A stretch of 20,807 nt of DNA from Elysia marginata (GCA_019649035.1 BMAT01011153.1:42333-63139); one strand, 5' to 3'. Numbered from the stretch's first letter, positions 9,577-18,275 are shown. Numbers and translations: made by a program. Notes: a model not told the origin generated them from the sequence alone.

Positions 9577-10018
9577 CTTTATTTTACTATTTTTATTTTT
9601 ATCAATCACCCGTGCATCCATTGGATCCTTGTTTCTATATCGATGTACCCCAGGAGTTTAGCATTTGCTTTCATTTTTATTACCTGTGTTTAACTTATCG
9701 AGTGCTTGTGCATCCATCATGGATCCTCTTGGGGCTCAGTTTGTGACAGTGAGTCGTGTTCAACACCGTTATGTTATATGTTTCTGTATTTTTGTTTTCA
9801 CTTCAGTATGTCTGTGACTGACGAAGCCATTGCAGGCGAAACGTTTCTATGGTTTTCATTTTGTCTCTTTTTGTCAATATAAATTCAAGTTGGGTGATTG
9901 TCATCTTTATTTTACTATTTTTATTTTTATCAATCACCCGTGCATCCATTGGATCCTTGTTTCTATATCGATGTACCCCAGGAGTTTAGCATTTGCTTTC
10001 ATTTTTATTACCTTTGTT
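9577..10018 (+). repeat. partial tandem repeat, 328-bp period, with hammerhead-like core
   Basis: The 114-bp block at 9577-9690 recurs at 9905-10018 with one mismatch, giving a unit of 328 bp and a second unit cut short. Inside the unit, GTGCATCCAT..TGGATCCT occurs twice with different spacers (near 9611 and 9709), each able to form a small hairpin. At 9818-9841 the unit holds CTGACGA, a GCC/GGC hairpin and GAAA, the conserved core order of a hammerhead ribozyme, but with an extra A and poor helix I. This could be a pseudo-LTR of a Penelope-like element or a small ribozyme-bearing retroelement. No protein-coding part is present. Confidence 0.7.
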
Positions 10019-10287
10019 CATTATTTCTCCTCGCTCTCTATTTATCCGTCACATACTCTCTCTCTATCTCTTTCTTCCTCTCTATTTTTCTTTCAGTTTT
10101 CAACCTCTCATTCTCTATCTTGATCATCATCTGTACTGTCACTTCAGTTTTAAACCGCAGTAACAAATTATCCTAGACAGCTTCTGTACCTCGTGACTGA
10201 GCTTTGTTCGCTCATTGGATAAAATTTCTGCGGGGCGTTTGATTCGAGCGCTTTACGCTTTACAAACAACAAAAAAAAAAAAACAAC

Positions 10288-10322
10288 TCTCTCTCTCTGT
10301 CTCTGTCTGTCTCTCTGTCTGA

Positions 10323-10383
<61 letters not shown>
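10288..10383. repeat. (CT)n / (CTGT)n microsatellite
   Basis: CT dinucleotides interspersed with CTGT units, then a clean CT run. It follows a short poly(A) stretch at 10269-10282, which may mark the tail of an old retroposed copy. Confidence 0.9.
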
Positions 10384-10387
<4 letters not shown>

Positions 10388-10757
10388 CATTATACAATTA
10401 TCTTCTTTTAACCCACGCTACAACAAAAAGGAAGAAAATTATAAAGCTTGCCTAGTATTAAATCTCGCTTTAGCGGTTGTTCTGCATGCACCTTCAGGTT
10501 TATCTTGCGTGACCACTTTTAAGGACCAGCTTGCTTTCCTCGGAAAATAGCATTGATAAAATTGTATTGAATGTCATATTGACTTCTCAAGTCTTTCGTT
10601 TCCATGCAAAAGTTAAGCTAAAAAATTTTGTTTTTTTTTGTTTTGTTTTGTTTTGTTTTTCTGACCCACTAAGGGACAGACGTTTTACAGTTTACTCCCT
10701 TTTACATAATTAGTTCTTGGTGTTTACATGTTCTTTCGGGTTTTTTTTTTTTTTTTT
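10384..10757 (+). other. intronic sequence, nothing recognised
   Basis: AT-rich sequence containing TTTTG repeats (10628-10660) and a run of 17 T ending at the N gap. No exon or mobile element is supported. Confidence 0.5.
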
Positions 10758-10807
10758 NNNNNNNNNNNNNNNNNNNNNNNNNNNNNNNNNNNNNNNNNNN
10801 NNNNNNN
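10758..10807. other. assembly gap of 50 N
   Basis: Exactly 50 N follow a homopolymer of 17 T. The round number suggests a placeholder for a gap of unknown or estimated length. An open frame across it is meaningless. Intron length and any sequence in the gap are therefore uncertain. Confidence 0.99.
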
Positions 10808-11425
10808 AAATCAGAATTCCATTTCGCTCATGCCTCATATTATTCTGCTTTATGTTTATGAAGAGATGGTAATTTTATGTGTGTTAGTTTTAACCGTGTC
10901 TGCTTTCCTCACGTTCACAGGTCAATCATTTGTTTCTAGTTTGGTAACCAAAACCACTTGGCTCAATAACTATCTATGTTTTCTTTCAAAGCGTGACGGG
11001 GGCTCAACAAAGCTATGAGACTTGACAGATGAAAAAAAGTCTATAGATGTCCAAACTTCTTTGTTTTGTTTGTTGTTTTAATTTTTTAATTCTTTATTTT
11101 GCTTTAGATGATACGTGTGACATAAAATAATACAGACTTTAAGCAGCAACGCGCGAGTATGACGGGAACGTCTGTGGGTCTATTTTTAGAAACTGGTTTC
11201 ATTATTTTTATAGTTTCGCCCATCTGCTTTCCCGATTTTCACGTACGCGTAGTGAGACACGGTGCGTGTGCTTAATGTCTCTAATGGTGGATTTTCCCCG
11301 CAACGCTGTGTGCGTTTTTTGTTTAGAACTGGCTTCAGAGATTGTTGTCAATGCAGTTTGTTGATATCAAGCGAATAAACGATACGGCTTTTGTATTCGC
11401 TAGAAATGCGTGTATACAACTATAC
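10808..11425 (+). other. intronic sequence, nothing recognised
   Basis: AT-rich sequence between the assembly gap and the LINE-like relic at 11430. Short open frames occur but without splice-site or family support. Confidence 0.5.
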
Positions 11426-11429
11426 AAAA

Positions 11430-11612
11430 AAAAACTTCATTTTCTGGGACGCTTATAGACCGAGACCTTTCCCGAATCATAAACAGCAACTTGCAACTGA
11501 AAAGCAGCCACGATCTAGAGCACCTGAGATCTATAGCACAGCAGAGAGACGAGTGGACCAAGCTCACAGCGAGGATTCGAGAAGCAGCCGAGGCGTCCCA
11601 GTCGGAGCACTG
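11430..11612 (+). mobile_element. LINE-like ORF C-terminal relic (tentative)
   Basis: An open frame ending at TGA 11611-11613 reads LIDRDLSRIINSNLQLKSSH, then LRSIAQQRDEWTKLTARIRE, then AAEASQSEH. The pattern of a basic helix, then A..R..W..L...I..AAEAS, resembles the extreme C-terminus of several animal LINE ORF2 proteins, from memory. GC content rises over these 180 bp. No upstream reverse-transcriptase motif is visible, so either the element is strongly truncated or this is an unrecognised exon. The frame has no acceptor in a phase that would fit the TNF-like exons. Confidence 0.4.
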
Positions 11613-11639
11613 AGATGCGAAAGGCCCTAAGTCAAGTCA

Positions 11640-13440
11640 GTTATAGAACGTAGCATCTTCTGTTTCTCTCATGTTTTGTCTAAAAATTATAACGTGATCA
11701 TTTACTACCATTATCAACATTGAGATCTTTCACCATCAGTCACAAGGATAGGGTTTACAGTGAAAGAAGACATGATCAGCTGGGAGAGATAATGAAGTTT
11801 GTATTCCGGCATGAGAAAGTAGTTTTCTAAAACTTCTTTCTGGAATTTTTTTAGATGTGCCGGTAGCAATATATCGGCAAAAGAAAATCGCACAAAAATC
11901 TATCGATTGTGTTTATTTATCGTCCTTCAATTTAAAACTCAGATTTGATTGAGTCAGATTCAATTTTAGCTTAAGTAAAATAATAAATTATGTTTGGTTG
12001 AAAGAAACGCAGGTTTAGAAATCACGCGCAATTATCCGTTCCTAACCTGTTCTTCAGTTTCAAAATCCAACCATCCAGTTTGGTTTTATATGAGCGGCCT
12101 TTTGAAATGTCATAATGTCTCCAAAAATCAGTGAGGTTTGAAAAATATTAAGAATAAGAATAATAAAAATATTAATAAAAATAAGAATAAGAAAAATATT
12201 ATTAATATTGTCAATTAAAAATGTACAATTAAAAACGTTTATTATTTTTTCTTTATTCTACAAAAAAAAAAAGAATTTAGCGAAGCATGAGAAGAGCGAA
12301 AAAAGAAAAAAAAGGGGAGGAGGGTTGTGGATTAAAAATGGCAAGCAGCCAGCACTCAAGAGTGACCCGAAGTTCTGGAGACGTATTTAACTGCTGTCCT
12401 GAAAGATCAATTCAAGGTTTCGCTTCAGCTGAATTCTGTGCAATTATGTATGATTTTCTGATATCGTTGTCGAAACAGCACTTCGTGTTTTTTTCTACCC
12501 TATGGGTGCTTGCATGCACAGAGCTCTAAGCTTTACGAAGTCGAAAGAAATCTGAGGTGCTTTCAAGTACACAATGGAAGCTCTTTTCACGCACAAAAAG
12601 AAGGCCTGTGTCTTCTAAGCTTTTTTAAAAATCTGCCTTTGTTTTTAAATGTGTGTGTCTTTTGAAAGAGTGTTTTCCGCGTTGTAACGATACAAAAAAC
12701 AGTTTCATTTGTTTTTTCTTTTGTACATGCATGATCCAAAAGTATTTATTTTTAGTCTGCGGCTAGGAACAAAAATTATGCAGTATTCGTTCCTTTGGGA
12801 TTATAACATAAGTTGTGGTTCTCAAAAACTATGTATAATTGGTTTTAAAATAGATTAATTTTTTGTGTTATACAAGTATATTATATAGTCTCGTAAAGAC
12901 AAATTGTGTGTGTGTATCCAACAGAAATCAGATATTGTACATTTGAATCGAGTTAAAATTACTATGAAATTGAATAAATACTTGATGTAAAAAATCGTTA
13001 AACTGTATAATGTCGACTGAAATCTAAATACGTTTACTAACTGGGTTTGACAATCGTCGGTTACCTTGTCCTAAACCTAAAACAATTTAGGCGAGAAGTT
13101 CAGATAATTGGAGCCGGTTTTTTTTCGGTTCACCGTGATGTACAAAAATAACAAAAATAACTAGGAAAATTTTGCAAACTTTCCTAGTAAACTAAACGCA
13201 GCCTAAGAATTCAAGAATCCAAAACCTTTCATGGATGCTGTTACAAGGAAAGTCTGATAAAAATGTTAAATTGTTTCAGGCCAGTTACTTTTTTTACAAT
13301 AGCTTAAACCTCATCTTTTTACTGCAGAACAGTTGGTATACCCCTAATTGTCAGGAAATTAGCCTCTCCACAAAATCTACCTAGAATATAAGTACTCAAA
13401 GTAAATAATTGTGTTTGAAGACTGCTTAACCATTTCTATT
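11640..13440 (+). other. intronic sequence, nothing recognised
   Basis: AT-rich sequence with an A/T-only low-complexity stretch around 12145-12260 and several short open frames without support. No mobile-element motif or exon was identified. Confidence 0.45.
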
Positions 13441-13454
13441 TCTTTCAAATGTCT

Positions 13455-13925
13455 ACCTTGAAAGCGTTGGGTAGTCTCTTCGCTGCGCTTGTTTTTACTG
13501 GCCTGAAGCCTTGGTGGCCTGTCTTCAACTTCAGCCACCTAGTGAAACAATCTGGGGGTCAGCCTATCCAATAGGATTGAGGTCTCCCATCGAGCAGCGA
13601 GAAAACCTGAACAGGCCGTCTACTTGATCCTTCGACCTTTTGACGTCTCTTCTTCTAAAATGGATAAGCGGCGCAAAAAGCGCCACCTGACGAGAAAGTC
13701 ACGAGTACGGAGCCAAATTAAAAGTTAGAACTTCACGTCCTAGTAAACTGTTCTATGTTATAGTTATGTTTATATCATTTCAATATTTATTCGCCTAAAT
13801 TGATTTTATGTTTGTATTTTACAATCCATCTATTATTCATGTCTAATGAAAGGTTTCGTAGCTCTGTTTATGTCTTTGTCTGTAAGAAGAACAAGTTTAC
13901 ATCCAATAAAGCCTTATATTCACTC
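13455..13925 (+). mobile_element. possible retroelement 3' end (GC-rich block plus AATAAA and ATTC tail)
   Basis: A GC-richer block (13460-13720) stands out from its surroundings and contains a hairpin with arms GGCGC and GCGCC (13670-13684) and a short basic frame (MDKRRKKRHLTRKSRVRSQI) ending in a stop at 13726-13728. It is followed by AT-rich sequence and AATAAAG at about 13906, then ttatattcactcattcg. An AATAAA followed by a short ATTC-like tail is typical of some LINE 3' ends. I see no reverse-transcriptase motif, so the class is uncertain. Confidence 0.3.
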
Positions 13926-14138
13926 ATTCGATCCAGAGGTTTTTCGTTTCAGGGTATACATTAATTTTTCTTTTTCTAGAAGAGAGTCTTCCTAACACGA
14001 GAGATGTTTTGGAGGATTGAGACAATATTTTCACACTCATAGTATTTCGCTTTGAAAAGATTTGTATTTTTTTAAATCTTTTATAGTGCACTGTTTTGCG
14101 TTTTAAAATTTAATTAGGCATATCTTTGCATTACTTTG

Positions 14139-14194
14139 GGCCAATGCTTATAACTTTTCAAACTTTTTGAGCGACACACATCGTGGTCTAATAT
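14139..14194 (+). repeat. 56-bp direct repeat, copy A
   Basis: The stretch starting ggccaatgcttataac and including ttgagcgacacacat recurs at 14748-14803 with four mismatches in 56 bp. The two copies flank about 550 bp containing a basic open frame. The repeat is not a microsatellite and matches no element I recognise. Confidence 0.85.
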
Positions 14195-14377
14195 CTCTTA
14201 TATAATAGACGTTTGGTTGGACTCCAATCACTTTCTCCTCCGTAACTGCAGAACTGGCTTAGATACGATTTTCACTGAAATTCATGAAAAATTTACTCTT
14301 TGTTCTGGTCTGGTATAGGCTCATGCACATTTTCCTCAACTATGAGAACTCTCGGTCTAAATTTATTTGGTTCCCAG

Positions 14378-14659
14378 GTCCTCTCCGGTTACTCTTTTCA
14401 TTTCTACTTTCGAATCTTCATCTCCTAGATCTAGAAATCACAGAAGCCCGCAATCACTCGCCGTTAAACTCTCACCTTTCCTCATCAAAATGCCTAAGAG
14501 AAGAAGAAACTCTTTCGGGCTTGATAGGCGTGCCCGAATGCCACCAAACGCAATACAGGTTAAAAAAAAACTGTGGGCCCTAGAATATCCAGATTACAGG
14601 CGATTGTGGTCTAGATCTAGATATGTAAAAACAGAGCGAGTGAGCGAGCGAGCGAGCGT

Positions 14660-14711
<52 letters not shown>

Positions 14712-14714
14712 TGA
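14378..14714 (+). other. unexplained basic open reading frame between direct repeats
   Basis: From an acceptor-like ttcccag (AG 14376-14377) an open frame runs through SSPVTLFISTFESSSPRSRN, an ATG at 14490 (aaaATGcc) starting MPKRRRNSFGLDRRARMPPN, a possible donor at ACAG/GTTAAA (14562/14563), and LWALEYPDYRRLWSRSRY, before dissolving into a GA microsatellite. It is strongly basic. All its plausible donors give phase 0, but the transmembrane exon of the TNF-like gene needs phase 2, so it is not an obvious exon of that gene. It may be an alternative first exon, a transposon fragment or chance. Confidence 0.25.
14662..14709. repeat. (GA)n dinucleotide microsatellite
   Basis: A clean GA run preceded by GAGC/GAGT units. 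It creates serine/leucine and arginine/glutamate frames on the two strands that are artefacts. Confidence 0.95.
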
Positions 14715-14747
14715 ACCTTGATAAAGAGGAGGATTAAAACGGTTACA

Positions 14748-14803
14748 GGCCAATGTTTATAACGTTTCAAACTTTTTGAGCGACACACATTGTGGTTTAA
14801 TAT
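14748..14803 (+). repeat. 56-bp direct repeat, copy B
   Basis: Second copy of the 14139-14194 repeat in the same orientation, 52 of 56 positions identical. It lies 39 bp past the GA microsatellite. Confidence 0.85.
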
Positions 14804-15047
14804 TGCGAATAATATCGGTATATTCTTTTAAATGTACAGATTTCACCCCTTTCTACATTTGCTTATTTCAAGGCACGTCTTCGTGTTTTTCAAGAAATCT
14901 CGAACAGCTTATTCATTAGAACAAGTGAATCCAAGCCTTTAAACTACTTCACGAAACAGCTGGAAAAAAAATATTTCCGTTGGATTAGAGGCAGGAAAAA
15001 TGAGCGGTTGCTTCTTTAGGAGTAAAAATGTTCCGCTGATTCTAAGG

Positions 15048-15140
15048 AGTTCAGTTGGCTGAAGTGGTTGAAGGCCGAATTTGAAACCGATACTTCCTGG
15101 GTTCGCTTCTTCAATAGTTGGCCAAGAAGGAAAAAAAGGA
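15048..15140 (+). mobile_element. degraded tRNA-like SINE head (tentative)
   Basis: A-box-like ttggctgaagtggttgaaggc is followed about 35 bp later by a B-box-like gggttcgcttc, the layout of a tRNA-derived SINE head with a leucine/serine-like D arm. The body is not shared with the other SINEs here, and no tail or target duplication is clear. Confidence 0.3.
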
Positions 15141-15898
15141 AGCAGAAAGGTTTCGTAAGTCCCATTGCAGCGTTTTTAAGAATTACTATTTAGTTCTAGT
15201 AGTATTTTATGTTCGATTCAATTGTTTTGTTCAACTTTGCTTCTGAAAATGTCCTAAAGGCATTGACACATATCCTTTTGTTTGCATACTGTTATAACTG
15301 TCTAACAATTATTACATGTACTTCTGGGTCCTGAACAGCTGCTGCTATCTGTTCATTCGTTCGGTAGTTTAACCTTACCAAATGCCGCATGACCGCTTTT
15401 TACGTCGTTCCCAGCTTCTAGCTTTCATTGTTAACCTTTGTTTGCCACATCACGCTTAACATAGATGTCTCATGAAAGCAATAGGGAACAAAATATTTAT
15501 AGTTATGAAAAGTATTACCTTCAAGAGCAGTAGAGCGTCGTTCGATTTAGCTTGTGTTTCGCTTAGACTCTCTTGTTCGCTGCTCTGTATCGAGTGAGTA
15601 TTCTGAATCATTTTGCATGCGGTGTTTTATTCTACGTGTGTTACAATATCTTGACAAAGAGTTCTTAAATAGAAAGACTGATGCGTTATAATTAAGTAAA
15701 AATTGTAGTTTTTTCTCTCAATCAGCAGTATTTAATTTTATGTTTACGCATAACTCACACATAGTCTCCCATTTTACCCCGGCGTCTTTTTTTTTTTTTT
15801 TAAAGTGAAGATAATTTTGGTTAAAAGATTTCACTTTTTTTTTTGCTAATCACTGCTATTTGATCCAAACTCAAAGGCTGTGTTCTATGTTCCCTCAG
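15141..15898 (+). other. end of the long intron before the transmembrane exon
   Basis: AT-rich sequence with T and A runs and no recognisable element. It ends with the acceptor ttctatgttccctcag. Confidence 0.5.
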
Positions 15899-16016
15899 TT
15901 GTTTGGCTGTTTCGCTGAGTGCGTGCACACTGGTGCTGGTCATCATCTGGATCATCACTACTTGTGCTGTGATTAACACAACACAAACTCGGCAAGCCCT
16001 GGTTGTCAAGGGAGAC
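15899..16016 (+). CDS. TNF-like ligand, transmembrane exon
   Basis: After the acceptor gttccctcag the exon gives one completing base and 39 codons. It reads CLAVSLSACTLVLVIIWIIT, a continuous hydrophobic helix of about 20-23 residues, then TCAVINTTQTRQ and ALVVKGD. The donor is GGAGAC/GTTAGT, phase 0, matching the phase-0 start of the exon at 16617. No signal-peptide cleavage context is seen; with 36 hydrophilic residues before it, this fits the single type II transmembrane anchor of TNF-superfamily ligands. NTT just after the helix is a potential N-glycosylation site on the outer side. The upstream frame is closed by a TGA near 15861, so the exon must begin after that. An antisense open frame over the same region is a shadow. 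Confidence 0.7.
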
Positions 16017-16616
16017 GTTAGTCCTAAACGGTTTTGACATTTTATGTGAACAATTTTATCTTGTGGAATTTTCATATTCTTCAGAACATTTTAAGCGCAT
16101 GTTTCAAACAGTGTTCAAGGAGACGGTCTCGTTATCTCCCTTTACTCTCTTTCCTTACTGTCCTAGAGAGAAGATTAGGAGGGGAAATAAAAGCGAATCC
16201 ACCACATGGAAATGGAAGCAGGTCATAAGATAATGGTTTTTTTTTAAATAAGTGGACGCCGGAGAGAGCCTAGATGGTCTCTTGAAGAGCGTGTCTGTCA
16301 GTTTTTATAAACAACTTTGATTCAAACATTGAAAACTAACTGCACATGAAGAGGATATGTCTCACTGATATTAGAAATTGCTGTTTATGAGAGAAAGATA
16401 GAGAAATAGATAAAGACTAGAAGTTGTGAGGACATCATCACCTTTATAAAATGAATTATTTTGAAAACACGTTCGTAACAAACATGTTAATGAGTCCTGT
16501 AGCATTTAGTGATCAATTAACTTATCTCTTGACGTTACTTGAAAGTAAGAACAATACTTCTAGATAAAGTCACCAATTTTCCTGTCTTCATTATTGTCGC
16601 TGTGCCTTTCTTCCAG
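16017..16616 (+). other. intron between transmembrane and stalk exons
   Basis: About 600 bp of AT-rich sequence with no element recognised. Two overlapping open frames at 16003-16233 run out of the transmembrane exon into the intron and are not supported as coding. Confidence 0.55.
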
Positions 16617-16799
16617 TCGGCGAACAAAACAAGAAATGTTACGCCTTTCACGTGCGTCCCTTGCCTCACGCTTCAGCGAGATCCGAAGGGGGATATCGGT
16701 GACGATCCGTTGCTAGGGAAACTGACAATAGAAATGCATGACGGGAGAGAAGATTGCTGCGCGTACGACTCAGACCAGATAGCAGCTTTGTTTCAAAGT
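16617..16799 (+). CDS. TNF-like ligand, cysteine-rich stalk exon
   Basis: The exon has an excellent acceptor (tgtgcctttcttccag) and donor (CAAAGT/GTAAGG) and encodes exactly 61 codons in phase 0-0. Key parts are SANKTRNVT with two N-glycosylation sequons (NKT, NVT), FTCVPC with a CxxC pair, DDPLLGKLTIEMHDGRED, and a CC pair followed by AYDSDQIAALFQS, an amphipathic helix-like end. GC content is clearly above that of the flanking intron. It lies between the membrane anchor and the TNF homology domain. A CxxC followed by a CC pair before the TNF domain resembles, from memory, some invertebrate TNF ligands; the four cysteines probably form disulfides. The surrounding reading frame stays open through the exon but closes shortly after the donor. 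Confidence 0.8.
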
Positions 16800-16869
16800 G
16801 TAAGGGGCATAACTAACTTGTTTTCTGATCAATTGTCTGAGCTTTGATTTGGTGAACGAGCTGGAAAGA

Positions 16870-16923
16870 TAGATAATATAGATAGATAGATTGATTCATT
16901 TATAGATGATATAGATAGATAGA
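16870..16923. repeat. (GATA)n microsatellite abutting the Penelope-like element
   Basis: Imperfect GATA units run directly into the left end of the inverted pseudo-LTR. A longer GATA array starts about 60 bp past the right end. Confidence 0.9.
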
Positions 16924-17080
16924 TATACATTGTAGCCTAGTCTTCCCTTTGTTTGCTGCGACACAGTGTTTCTGGCCGTCCGTTAGGTCAGCTTTCGTCA
17001 GGCAACTGCTTACTTTCCGTTCCCGTGCCAGGCTCGTCTAGGTCGTCGTTAGGTCGATTCGCTTCTGTTGCATTAGTAAG
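16924..17080 (-). repeat. left pseudo-LTR, inverted copy
   Basis: Reverse complement of 17654-17808 with about 15 differences and a 2-bp length difference. On the minus strand it includes the remains of the polyprotein end and a hammerhead core. Confidence 0.9.
16955..17006 (-). ncRNA. hammerhead ribozyme motif, left pseudo-LTR
   Basis: Read on the minus strand, helix I pairs GTTGC (17002-17006) with GCAGC (16955-16959), including one G-U pair. The core CTGACGA lies at 16995-17001. Helix II pairs GCTG with CGGC and CC with GG around a TAAC loop, but its two base pairs next to the core are mismatched. GAAA follows, then helix III ACA/TGT around CTG, and the cleavage triplet GTC lies just before helix I. 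All invariant core bases are present in order. The mismatches at the base of helix II may weaken cleavage. It is a type I arrangement with open helix I. Confidence 0.65.
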
Positions 17081-17092
17081 AAAATATTCCTC

Positions 17093-17701
17093 AACTCCTG
17101 CTTCCCACCAAACTACAAGCTACAAAAAATCATGAATAAAAACACCGTCAAACTCAGCTATAGTAGCATTCCCAAAATGGAACAAATTATCAGCAGCCAC
17201 AACAAACGAATAATCAACGAAGCGTCAAAGAAACTTCAAAGAAAGTCAGTAAAACCAAATTTTGTAAATGCAGGGACAAACCATCATGTCCCTTCAAGGA
17301 AATGTCTAGAAAAAAAGCCTAATATACGAAACCACCGTCCTACAAACATACACCAACACACTAGACACCTACATAGACATAACCGATAATACATTCATGA
17401 TACGATTCAACCAACATAATTATGTCCAGTTTTAGGTTACCCCATAGAAAGTCAGCCACGGCTCTCAGCAAGCACATATGGGAACTTAAAGAAAATAAAG
17501 ACAACAATTTCATCGGAAGTTATAGAAATCAAAGACGTACTCCACAAAATGCAACTTGTGCTTATCAGAAACATATTTCATACTAGCGAAAAAGCCTACT
17601 TTAAAAAAAGAAAGGAAATCGTATCGACATGTATGCATAGTAAAAAGTGTTTACTTACTAATGCAACAGAAGCGAATCGACCTCACGACGACCTAGACTA
17701 G
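17093..17701 (+). pseudogene. broken Penelope-like polyprotein C-terminus with GIY-YIG endonuclease
   Basis: The frame opens with FPPNYKLQKIMNKNTVKLSY and SSIPKMEQIISSHNKRI, the usual lead-in to the endonuclease. It continues, after a one-base frame change near 17263, with FCKCRDKPSCPF (the CxC..C finger before GIY). In a third frame near 17322 comes IYETT, then TYIDITDNTF, where the second motif is usually YIG and here reads YID, then RFNQH. After another change near 17422 it reads SSFRLPHRKSATALSKHIWE. The end is CNLCLSETYFIL near 17550 and, after a change in an A run near 17605, KRKEIVSTCMHSKKCLLTN, with stop at 17699-17701. At least four frameshifts and internal stops show that no functional protein is made. 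Confidence 0.85.
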
Positions 17702-17808
17702 CCTCGCGGGGGAACGGAAAGTAAGCAGTTGCCTGAAGAAAGCTGACCTAACGGGCGGCCTGAAACGCTGTGTCGCAGCAAAAAAGGAGGACTAGGCTAC
17801 AATGTATA
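17654..17808 (+). repeat. right pseudo-LTR
   Basis: The 155-bp segment overlaps the last codons of the Penelope-like frame and continues past its stop to the element end at aatgtata. It is the inverted partner of 16924-17080. Confidence 0.9.
17728..17779 (+). ncRNA. hammerhead ribozyme motif, right pseudo-LTR
   Basis: Helix I pairs GTTGC (17728-17732) with GCAGC (17775-17779). The core CTGAAGA is at 17733-17739. Helix II (17740-17761) forms about seven pairs out of nine around a TAAC loop. GAAA is at 17762-17765, a short helix III (ACG/TGT, with one G-U pair) follows, and the predicted cleavage site is after GTC at 17774. The 5-bp helix I, the invariant CTGANGA and GAAA, and the GTC triplet are all present. 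One mismatch (A-C) is the second pair of helix II. It should be transcribed in the sense direction with the host intron. Confidence 0.65.
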
Positions 17809-17865
17809 CAAAAGTTTCTTATACAAGTTGAGCACTGTATTTCACGACATAAAAACCTAGAATCT

Positions 17866-17883
17866 AGATAGATGGATAAATAG

Positions 17884-17914
<31 letters not shown>

Positions 17915-17922
17915 GATAGATC

Positions 17923-17965
<43 letters not shown>

Positions 17966-17966
17966 T
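17866..17966. repeat. (GATA)n tetranucleotide microsatellite
   Basis: GATA units with a few single-base variants (GGAT, TAAA, TCGA), about 100 bp long. Confidence 0.95.
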
Positions 17967-18262
17967 GAGGCAGAAGTTAGTTAGCCAGTGAAGCAGTGAA
18001 TGGGTGAGGGAGAAAACGGGAGAAAAAAAAGGAAGGAGCCGTTATAGAAAAGCTGATCAGATCAAGAACTTAGACGGAGGGAATGGGTACATGCTGAGCT
18101 GTATAGTGAGAGACGAGGGGAACGAGAATACAATAGCGCTTAGCAAATGGAGGAGCTGATCGAAAGAGACCGCGGAAAGGAAGTTGTGAGAGAGACAGAG
18201 AGAGAAAAAAAACTAAAGAAAGAGAGAGAGGAAAATCGATTAAGAATAGAAAAATTATAGAC

Positions 18263-18275
18263 ATGATGATGACAT

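Larger units (their letters stand above)
16924..17808 (+). mobile_element. Penelope-like retroelement remnant with inverted pseudo-LTRs
   Basis: The ends at 16924-17080 and 17654-17808 are inverted copies of each other (about 155 bp, roughly 90% identical), both bounded outside by tatacattgtagcc or its complement. The interior holds the 3' coding part of a Penelope-like polyprotein with its GIY-YIG endonuclease on the plus strand. The right repeat overlaps the end of that coding frame, so the left repeat is an inverted copy of the element's own 3' region. Penelope-like elements are known to carry pseudo-LTRs in direct or inverted orientation and hammerhead ribozyme motifs in them; both occur here. 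The reverse transcriptase part is missing, so the element was 5'-truncated on insertion. It sits in an intron of the TNF-like gene. Confidence 0.85.

Noticed and set aside
9393..10176. Three overlapping hydrophobic frames (Phe/Tyr/Leu-rich)
   Set aside because: They result from T-rich sequence and the 328-bp repeat; two of them share the same peptide because of the duplication. No splice or family support.
15821..16075. Antisense 84-codon frame
   Set aside because: It covers the plus-strand transmembrane exon, which has both splice sites and a meaningful hydrophobic helix; the antisense frame has no recognisable features.
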